Positions 22,316-27,962 of a DNA stretch of 27,962 bases are shown in pieces (within the stretch, counting starts at the first letter, position 1; each line of letters starts with the position of its first letter). The DNA comes from an uncultured Clostridia bacterium (GTDB lineage Bacteria; Bacillota; Clostridia; Christensenellales; Aristaeellaceae). A program made the translations under genes and the position numbers. The notes below the pieces were generated by a model, which did no database searches, was not told the origin of the DNA, and saw nothing but the letters and a program-made list of their open reading frames with translations. The DNA is taken from positions 1-27,962 of the forward strand of contig CAKUKM010000031.1 in the NCBI GenBank assembly GCA_934663595.1, written 5' to 3'.

Positions 22316-22533
22316 CAAACCCAGGGGAGAGCTCGAGAGGGCCAAAGCCCTCTCGAACTTCCAATCGAGCCCAGCGACATGCGCGGTGGGCGCGGGGCTA
22401 TTTTATCGCAGGGAAATCCCATTTCCCGGAGAGAAAAAGCTACCTTGCAGATTTTGCGCCCGGGGATTCTGAAAGAATCCTAGCAAAATCTGGAGGGGGT
22501 GGTAGTGGCGGGGGAGCTTGCTCCCCTGTCCAC
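22316..22533 (+). repeat. Structured intergenic repeat, copy B
   Basis: Second copy of the element at 10986-11200, same orientation, also in a convergent gap (RinA-like gene and MATE gene). Hairpins: TCGAGAGGGC/GCCCTCTCGA with a CAAA loop (22333-22356); GGGAAAT-CCC-ATTTCCC inside a GCTATTTT/AAAAAGC stem; CAGATTTTGC/GCAAAATCTG (22448-22492) with an inner GGATTCT-GAA-AGAATCC; and GTGG-CGGGGGAG-CTTG-CTCCCCTG-T-CCAC. Against copy A the long stem changes at four pairs and the inner stem at one, each time on both sides. The element ends 6 bases before the MATE stop codon. This fills the gap between genes together with the preceding terminator. Confidence 0.85.
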
Positions 22534-22539
22534 AAACTT

Positions 22540-23913
22540 TCAGTTCTCCAGCGTCCTCAGCATTTCGCGATCGACCTTGCGGTAGAGCAGCAGGCAGATC
22601 GTCAGCGATACGACCTCGGCAATCGGGAACGACCACCAGATCGCGTCCAGACCGATTTTGCTCAGCACCCACGCCGCCGGAATCAGCACGATCAGCTGGC
22701 GGCACAGGCTCATGATCAGGCTGTAAAAGCCCTTGCCGATCGCCTGGAACACCGTGCTGAGCGTAATGCCGATGGCGGCGAGAATGAAGTTCGTGGAAAT
22801 AATGCGCAGCGCAACCACGCCGATCTGCGTCATCTGCACGTACTGCGGGTCCGTCGCATTTTCAAACATGCCCATCAGCAAATTCGGAACCGCCATGAAC
22901 ACCGCCGTGCCCAGCCCCATGATCACAATCGCATACTTCAGCGCAACCTTGATCGATTCATACACGCGCGTCTTCAGCCGCGCGCCGAAATTGTAGCCCA
23001 CGATCGCGACCATGCCGTTGCCCAGCCCGAATACCGGCATGAACACGAACGACTGAAGCTTGAAATACACGCCCAGCACGCTCACCGCCGCATTGCCGAA
23101 CGGCATCAGAATCATGTTGAACAGCATGCTCATCACCGACGAAATCGACTGCATGATGATGCTCGGGAAGCCCACGCCGAGGATGTTCTGAATCGTCGGC
23201 CATTGGGGCCGGAAGCCGCGGAACGAGAGCTTCAATTCCGGATTCCGCCGCTGATTCAGCGCGAAGCCCAGCGCCATACCCACCATCTGGCCGATCACCG
23301 TCGCAGCCGCCGCGCCCGCAATGCCCATCTCCGGGCAGCCCAGATAGCCGAAAATCATGATCGGGTCGAGAATGATATTCGTAATCGCGCCCGCCAGCTG
23401 CATTACCATCGAGAGCATCGTATTGCCCGTCGCCTGCACGAGCCGCTCAAAGCCGATCGAGAAAAACAGCCCGAAGCTGAAGATCGTCACAATGCCGGTA
23501 TATGTTTCGCCCAGCCCGCGCAGCGTCTCGTCCTTCGTCATCGCGCGGAAGAACAGGCCGTTGAAGAACAGGCCGAAAATCAGAAACAGCGCGTATCCCA
23601 GCAGCAGCAGGAAAAAGCCGTTCTTCGCCGCCTCGCGCGCCTGCTCCGGGTTCTTTTCGCCCAGCCTGCGCGAAATCAGGCTGTTAATGCCCACGCCCAG
23701 ACCCGTCGACACCGCGATCATCAGCACCTGCACCGGATACGCCAGCGAAACCGCCGTCAGCGCCCCGGAATCATATTTCGCCACGAAGATGCTGTCCACC
23801 ACGTTGTAAAGCGCCTGCACGAGCATGCTGATCATGATCGGCACGGACACCTTCGGCACGAGGCTCGACATCTTCATCGTGCCGAGCATCTTCGATCTTT
23901 CCTGCTGTTCCAT
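22540..23913 (-). CDS. MATE-family multidrug/cation efflux protein
   Basis: 457 residues with 12 membrane helices, the normal MATE length. Characteristic parts: VPIMISMLVQALYNVVDSIFVAKY, VSTGLGVGINSLISRRLGEKN, FFSIGFERLVQATGNTMLSM, ILDPIMIFGYLGCPEMGIAGAAAATVIGQ and, in the second half, FGLGNGMVAIVGYNFGA. These proteins export drugs or other organic cations in exchange for sodium or protons. The start is ATG at 23913, with GGAGG seven bases upstream. A reading extending to 23982 would enter the promoter region. The gene is transcribed alone, and its stop codon lies 6 bases from repeat copy B. The substrate is unknown. Confidence 0.94.
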   Translation of the reverse strand: MEQQERSKMLGTMKMSSLVPKVSVPIMISMLVQALYNVVDSIFVAKYDSGALTAVSLAYPVQVLMIAVSTGLGVGINSLISRRLGEKNPEQAREAAKNGFFLLLLGYALFLIFGLFFNGLFFRAMTKDETLRGLGETYTGIVTIFSFGLFFSIGFERLVQATGNTMLSMVMQLAGAITNIILDPIMIFGYLGCPEMGIAGAAAATVIGQMVGMALGFALNQRRNPELKLSFRGFRPQWPTIQNILGVGFPSIIMQSISSVMSMLFNMILMPFGNAAVSVLGVYFKLQSFVFMPVFGLGNGMVAIVGYNFGARLKTRVYESIKVALKYAIVIMGLGTAVFMAVPNLLMGMFENATDPQYVQMTQIGVVALRIISTNFILAAIGITLSTVFQAIGKGFYSLIMSLCRQLIVLIPAAWVLSKIGLDAIWWSFPIAEVVSLTICLLLYRKVDREMLRTLEN

Positions 23914-23980
23914 CTCGTTTCCTCCGCAAAAAATCCGCCCCGCGCTCCCGCACGGCCAGCGGCATTCGATTTTATACTCC

Positions 23981-24010
23981 ATTCTATCACAACCATTGTT
24001 AGCATATCAA
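23981..24010 (-). promoter_or_regulatory. Promoter of the MATE gene
   Basis: The minus strand reads TTGATA, 18 bases, TAGAAT, with TGA just before the -10 (extended -10). The remaining gap to 24214 is AT-rich. It holds a TATAAT at 24134-24139 and two copies of CTTGAAAT (24113-24120 and 24144-24151) that may belong to the promoter of the surface-protein gene; its -35 spacing (14 bases) is not convincing. Confidence 0.6.
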
Positions 24011-24214
24011 CGAACTATTGCATACATCCGGTAAAATCTCATATAAGTTTCGCCTCCTCCGCGCGCGCAAGGATTTTGCTTCGCCATAGTAATATTTTAC
24101 AATAGCATGCTTCTTGAAATTTTTGTTTTCCACTATAATATTCCTTGAAATGCGTCATAGGCGCGGCCCTTCCCGCCCCGCCCGCGGCGCACGAAAATTT
24201 AAGGAGGGAAAAAT

Positions 24215-26869
24215 ATGAAGCTCTCTTTCGCCAAACGCGTCTGGGCTGTGCTGCTCGCCCTGATGCTCGCTGTTTCCGCGCCCGTTCTGGCCATTGCCGA
24301 GCCGGTCGTTGAAACGGTAGAAACCGCAGCGCCCACCGAGACTCCGGAAGAAACCGAAGCCCCGGTCGTGGAAGAAGCGCCCGCCGAGACGGAAACCCCG
24401 GTAGAAACGGAACAGCCCGTCGAAACGGAACAGCCCGCTGTGAACGATCAGCCTGTTGAGCTGCGGCCTGTTGACAATCTGCCCATTGGAGAGCTGCCCA
24501 CGATCGGCGAAATTACTCCGAATGATACGGCGGATGACAAGCCGGCCAAGCCGAATCTTTCTGCTCTGACCCCGAAATCGCAGCAAACCAGCAAAGCGAT
24601 CCGTGTACATGATTCTTCGCAAGATATCCCGAAATATGCAAAGAATTATAGCAGAATCACTTACTTTAAGTATCTCGCAGCGGGTACCTATACGCTTTCT
24701 GATGTGTATGAAGAAAACGGTGCGTTCTGGTGCAAGCTGACCATTACTGATCTCGAATACTACGTTAAAGATTTCAACGATAATTACCCTGCCAAGGAAA
24801 ATCCGTTCGTTATCGATAAAACGAAAACTACCTCTGACTTCACTTGGAAGTTGAAGTATGTAGGTAGTGCGCCTAACTACAAAACCGATGGTTCTGGCTG
24901 GACGGTTGATTCCAGCTCTTGGGCTAAGGGTGAATCTGGAACCAATGGTACCGGTAAGGTTCTGTATGTCACGCGCGTACCGCTGACCACTACTTACACC
25001 GTTACTTACACGGACGGCGTGGACGGCGAAGAAGTATTCGCCGATCAGGTTTACACGGTTACCTCCGGCGACCCGACTCCGCGTTTCAATGGCGAACCCA
25101 TCCGCGAAGGTTATACCTTCCTCGATTGGAGTCCTGCTGTGGCCGCGACCGTAAGCGACAACGTAACCTACACCGCGCAGTGGGAAGTGACTGTACCGAA
25201 GTACAAGCTCACCTTCAACGGAAACGGCGCGAACAAGCTGTCCGGCACGATTTCCGGCAACTACACCTCCAAGACGAAATACCCTGCCGACGCCGAAGTC
25301 AATCTGAAGACGGCCATGGATGGCAAATCGTTCACCAAGGCTCTCAGCGACGATTACACCACCAACTATCGTCAGCTCGGCTGGAACACCAAGGCGGATG
25401 GCACCGGCGATCACTACGCAATGAATGGCACCTTCGTAATGCCCGCCGGCAACACCACTCTCTATGCTGAGTGGGAGTCCTACGAGTGGATTCACTGGAA
25501 CGCGGTTCTCGGCGATGGCGGCAAGGAGATCGCTTATAGTATTAACAACGTTAAACAGTCGCCTGTCCAAACCTTCAAGCTCTACACCGGCAATGTCGGC
25601 ACTGGTGCCGGCAAGGTTCCTGTCGCTTACTACACTCCCGTTGTGGCGACCGCTAAAGACGGCTACTACTGCATCGGCTGGTATGATGTAACCAAGGACG
25701 CTCTGGTTTCTGCAGAAGATACTCTGTATATGAAGGACTTCCGCAATCTGCGCGCCCTGAAGATAGACGAATCCGGTTCCGTCCTCGAAGCCCGCTTTGC
25801 GAAGTACCTGACCGTGACCTATACGGACGGTGTTGAGGGCGAAGAGGTATTTGCCGATCAGGTAACCACCAACCTCAAGGCTGGCGACAAGACCCCGGCG
25901 TTCTCCGGCGAGCTCTCCCGCAAGGGCTATGTATTCACCGGTTGGACCCCGGTCGTGACCGACACCGTGAGCGAGGATACCACCTACACCGCGACCTGGG
26001 CCGAGGATAAGAACGGCAACGGCGTGGCCGACAAGGAAGAGGATCACTTCACCGTGACCTACACCGACGGCGTAGAAGATGAAGAAATCTTTGCGGATCA
26101 GGTTTACGCCGATCAGCTCGTGGATATGCCCACCCCGGCGTTCGAGGGCGAGCTCACCCGCGAGGGCTATGTGTTCGACGGTTGGGAGCCCGCGGTTGCC
26201 GAAACCGTAACTGCGAATGCGACCTACACCGCCACCTGGGCCGAGGATAAGAACGGCAACGGCAAGGCCGACAAGGAAGAGGATCACTTCACCGTGACCT
26301 ATACCGACGGCGTGGACGGCGAAGAGGTCTTTGCGGATCAGGTTTACGCCGATCAGCTCGTGGATATGCCCACTCCGAAGTTCGAGGGCGAAATCACCCG
26401 CAAGGGCTATGTGTTCAAGGGCTGGGAGCCCGCGGTGGCCGAAACCGTGACTGCGGATGCGACCTACACCGCGACCTGGGCTGCGGATCGCAACAACAAC
26501 GGCGTGGACGACGCGGAGGAAGAGCACTTCACCGTGACCTACACCGACGGCGTTGAGAAGACCGAGGTCTTTGCGGATCAGGTAACCACCGATCTGATCG
26601 CCGGCGACGCAACGCCCGCGTTCAACGGCACGCCCACCCGCAAGGGCTACAAGTTCAAGGGCTGGGAGCCCGCCGTGGCGGAAACCGTGACCGGCAATGC
26701 GACCTACACCGCGAAGTGGACGAAGGTTGCAACCAGCGACGATGAAGACGTCCCGAAGACCGGCGATTTCGCGTCTGCGCCCGCCGCACTGCTGGCGAGC
26801 AGCGTCGCCTTCCTGGGCCTCGGCGCGTTCCTGACCGCTGAAAGCCGCAAGGCGAAGAAGAACCACTAA
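24215..26869 (+). CDS. Cell-wall-anchored surface protein with InlB-type (Listeria-Bacteroides) repeats and VPKTG sorting signal
   Basis: 884 residues. A signal peptide (1 to about 28) is followed by a Pro/Glu/Thr-rich stalk (about 31-90), a unique region, and InlB_B-type beta-grasp repeats of the form TVTYTDGV...FADQV...GY.F.GW.PAVA.TV...TYTA.W at about residues 261-328 and 530-835. A second, longer repeat type lies between them (LTFNGNGANKLSG...TTLYAEWE). The C-terminus has VPKTG (846-850), a hydrophobic helix and a basic tail (RKAKKNH), a sortase signal. Linkers of the last repeats (DKNGNGVADKEED) look like calcium-binding loops. The ATG at 24215 has AAGGAGGG nearby. The next gene is its likely sortase. 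Part of the gene (about 24600-25000) has lower GC and different codon use from neighbours, suggesting transfer or fast evolution. It is probably an adhesin or wall component; the ligand is unknown. Confidence 0.93.
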   Translation: MKLSFAKRVWAVLLALMLAVSAPVLAIAEPVVETVETAAPTETPEETEAPVVEEAPAETETPVETEQPVETEQPAVNDQPVELRPVDNLPIGELPTIGEITPNDTADDKPAKPNLSALTPKSQQTSKAIRVHDSSQDIPKYAKNYSRITYFKYLAAGTYTLSDVYEENGAFWCKLTITDLEYYVKDFNDNYPAKENPFVIDKTKTTSDFTWKLKYVGSAPNYKTDGSGWTVDSSSWAKGESGTNGTGKVLYVTRVPLTTTYTVTYTDGVDGEEVFADQVYTVTSGDPTPRFNGEPIREGYTFLDWSPAVAATVSDNVTYTAQWEVTVPKYKLTFNGNGANKLSGTISGNYTSKTKYPADAEVNLKTAMDGKSFTKALSDDYTTNYRQLGWNTKADGTGDHYAMNGTFVMPAGNTTLYAEWESYEWIHWNAVLGDGGKEIAYSINNVKQSPVQTFKLYTGNVGTGAGKVPVAYYTPVVATAKDGYYCIGWYDVTKDALVSAEDTLYMKDFRNLRALKIDESGSVLEARFAKYLTVTYTDGVEGEEVFADQVTTNLKAGDKTPAFSGELSRKGYVFTGWTPVVTDTVSEDTTYTATWAEDKNGNGVADKEEDHFTVTYTDGVEDEEIFADQVYADQLVDMPTPAFEGELTREGYVFDGWEPAVAETVTANATYTATWAEDKNGNGKADKEEDHFTVTYTDGVDGEEVFADQVYADQLVDMPTPKFEGEITRKGYVFKGWEPAVAETVTADATYTATWAADRNNNGVDDAEEEHFTVTYTDGVEKTEVFADQVTTDLIAGDATPAFNGTPTRKGYKFKGWEPAVAETVTGNATYTAKWTKVATSDDEDVPKTGDFASAPAALLASSVAFLGLGAFLTAESRKAKKNH
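25807..26730 (+). repeat. Tandem 240-bp coding repeats
   Basis: Four units start at 25807, 26047, 26287 and 26527, exactly 240 bases (80 codons) apart; the last is cut short by the sorting signal. The units beginning at 26047 and 26287 are the most alike at the DNA level, which points to recent duplication or gene conversion. A diverged unit lies at about 24995-25190. Confidence 0.9.
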
Positions 26870-26879
26870 TGGACCCGAA

Positions 26880-26913
26880 GCGGAGGAGGCTCGCCTCCTC
26901 CGCATTTTTCTTT
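26880..26913 (+). terminator. Terminator/attenuator between the surface protein and the sortase
   Basis: GCGGAGGAGG-CTCG-CCTCCTCCGC, a 10-bp stem with a tetraloop, then ATTTTTCTTT. It lies 10 bp past the surface-protein stop codon. The sortase has no obvious promoter in the 22-bp gap that follows, so read-through probably supplies a lower level of enzyme. Confidence 0.85.
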
Positions 26914-26935
26914 ACGCAAGATTGGAGGAATTGCA

Positions 26936-27868
26936 TTGACCCGTCGCAAGAAGCGTAACAAGAGCCGCATTCTGGCGTTCTGCGCCGCCGTAGCGTTTCT
27001 CGCTGCGGTCGTGCTGTTCGCAAAATTCCTGCGCGCGTACATCGACGATCGCATGGTGCTGAAGGAGCAGAACGACCTGCGCGACATGTTTGAAAACGGC
27101 GCGAGCTCGATGGGCTCGTTCCTGTTCCCCACGGCGCACGCCGAGGAGGCGGACGAAAACCAGCCCGCCGCGCGCTTTGCCGAGCTGTACAAGATCAATC
27201 CCGACATCATCGGCTGGATTGCCGCGGGCAGCGAGGTCAGCACGCCCGTCGTTTATCGCGACAACAGCTATTACATGGACCACGATTTTTACGGCAAATC
27301 CAGCGCCGAAGGCACAGTGTTTGCCGATGAATTCAACGTCGACTGGCAGACCGACCCGTACGTCATTCTCTACGGCCACAACATGAAAAACGGCTCGATG
27401 TTCGGCAACATGGACCATTATATGGATCTGGACTGCTTCAAGGCGAACACCACCGTCAGCCTGTACACGCTCTACAGCGACGACCCGGATTACTATGTGC
27501 CGTTCGCGGCCGTGGACGCGTCGATGAGCAAGGACCACGATTCGTATTTCTACCTGCGCCGCTTCAGCGCGTTCATGCCGTGGCTCAGCGAGGACGCGTC
27601 CCCCGATCCTACGCCCCTGCCCGAAGGCGCGGCGCTCACGCCCGAGGACGCGGCGAGCATTGAGGAAAGCATCGCGGAGATTCGCGAGCGGTCGATGTTC
27701 GATATTCCGGAGCTCGAGGTGGATTCCAGCGACCGGATTCTCGCGCTGGTGACCTGCAGCTACGAGCTGCCCGACGCGCGATTCATCCTCTTCTGCCGCG
27801 AGCTGCGCGAAGGCGAAACGCCCGAAGCGATGGCACAACTGATTCAGCGCTGTGCCGTTCAGAAATAA
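26936..27868 (+). CDS. Class B sortase
   Basis: 310 residues. A basic N-terminus and one membrane helix (about 11-33) place the enzyme outside the cell. NPDIIGWIAAGSEVSTPVVY, the histidine H148 in YGHNMKNGSMFGNM, the cysteine C274 in ALVTCSYE and R282 in ARFILFCREL are the class B catalytic residues. The start is TTG at 26936, with GGAGG seven bases upstream; no ATG fits. Between the strand carrying FYLRRFSAF and the catalytic cysteine lies an acidic, proline-containing insert (about residues 217-255, DASPDPTPLPEG). It lies directly after a VPKTG protein; Clostridioides difficile SrtB is known to use S/PPKTG-type motifs, so this is the likely substrate. Confidence 0.93.
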   Translation: MTRRKKRNKSRILAFCAAVAFLAAVVLFAKFLRAYIDDRMVLKEQNDLRDMFENGASSMGSFLFPTAHAEEADENQPAARFAELYKINPDIIGWIAAGSEVSTPVVYRDNSYYMDHDFYGKSSAEGTVFADEFNVDWQTDPYVILYGHNMKNGSMFGNMDHYMDLDCFKANTTVSLYTLYSDDPDYYVPFAAVDASMSKDHDSYFYLRRFSAFMPWLSEDASPDPTPLPEGAALTPEDAASIEESIAEIRERSMFDIPELEVDSSDRILALVTCSYELPDARFILFCRELREGETPEAMAQLIQRCAVQK

Positions 27869-27888
27869 AATTAAACCCGGAAGCCAAT

Positions 27889-27962
27889 TGAAGTGACCCC
27901 CAAAAGTTAGACAAATATTTTCAACACAAATTGTTCAAGCAACCGAAAGGGCTTGCTGTCTG
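27889..27962. mobile_element. One end of an IS3-family (IS150-like) insertion sequence, cut by the window edge
   Basis: From 27889 the sequence reads TGAAGTGACCCCCAAAAGTT followed by AGACA, which matches the terminal inverted repeats typical of IS3/IS150-group elements (TG at the tip, a C run, AAAAGTTAGAC). It begins 20 bp after the sortase stop codon. The transposase genes would lie beyond the window. Which end of the element this is cannot be told. Confidence 0.6.

Noticed and set aside
24155..26905. 916-residue minus-strand open frame opposite the surface-protein gene
   Set aside because: It is the mirror of a repetitive gene with strong codon bias. It has no ribosome site or recognisable domain, while the plus strand has a signal peptide, repeats and a sorting signal.
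1..27962. CRISPR array, tRNA or rRNA genes
   Set aside because: No regularly spaced short repeats, cloverleaf pattern with a TTCGA arm, or conserved ribosomal RNA sequence was seen. The 240-bp repeats at 25807-26730 are coding.

Overview
The window reads as chromosomal DNA of a GC-rich, single-membrane, probably spore-forming member of the Bacillota (Clostridia), likely an uncultured gut lineage. Sequence reasons: strong AGGAGG-type ribosome sites, frequent GTG/TTG starts, a class B sortase with a cell-wall-anchored protein, a BofA-type sporulation protein, chromosomal Soj/Spo0J (ParA/ParB), and sigma-A promoters. No rRNA, tRNA or CRISPR was seen. Taxonomy below class is not claimed.

Left part (1-10.2 kb), nearly all on the minus strand. 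A sugar ABC operon (binding protein, double ATPase, permease; 4542 down to 112) has an unusual permease carrying a ~230-residue Ala/Glu-rich extracytoplasmic domain. Next come a three-gene cluster (small membrane protein, UspA-like protein, DUF218/SanA-like protein), the parA-parB pair tightly coupled to a CBM9-like gene, and a RACo-type corrinoid-reactivation ATPase that lacks the usual ferredoxin domain.

Middle (10.3-18.3 kb). An apparently leaderless HAD phosphatase gene (plus strand) is followed by a structured intergenic repeat. Then, on the minus strand, lie an Rrf2 regulator, bofA, a metallo-beta-lactamase-fold hydrolase, queA, a small membrane protein, ruvB and murJ. Diverging from murJ is a two-gene split threonine/serine exporter.

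Right part (18.3-27.96 kb). An ABC-2 type exporter (ATPase plus permease) is followed by a self-cleaving XRE/S24 repressor that diverges from a RinA/ArpU-like small regulator, probably a phage-derived switch. A second copy of the structured repeat, a MATE exporter, an InlB-repeat surface protein with a VPKTG anchor, its class B sortase and one end of an IS3-family element complete the window.

Most interesting: (1) two ~215-bp intergenic repeats at 10986-11200 and 22316-22533 share a multi-hairpin fold, with five compensatory base-pair changes between the copies; (2) at six of nine recognisable promoters the -35 hexamer sits in an inverted repeat whose arms differ in sequence from site to site; (3) the permease fusion; (4) the divergent repressor/regulator pair with a perfect palindrome at the predicted start of transcription.
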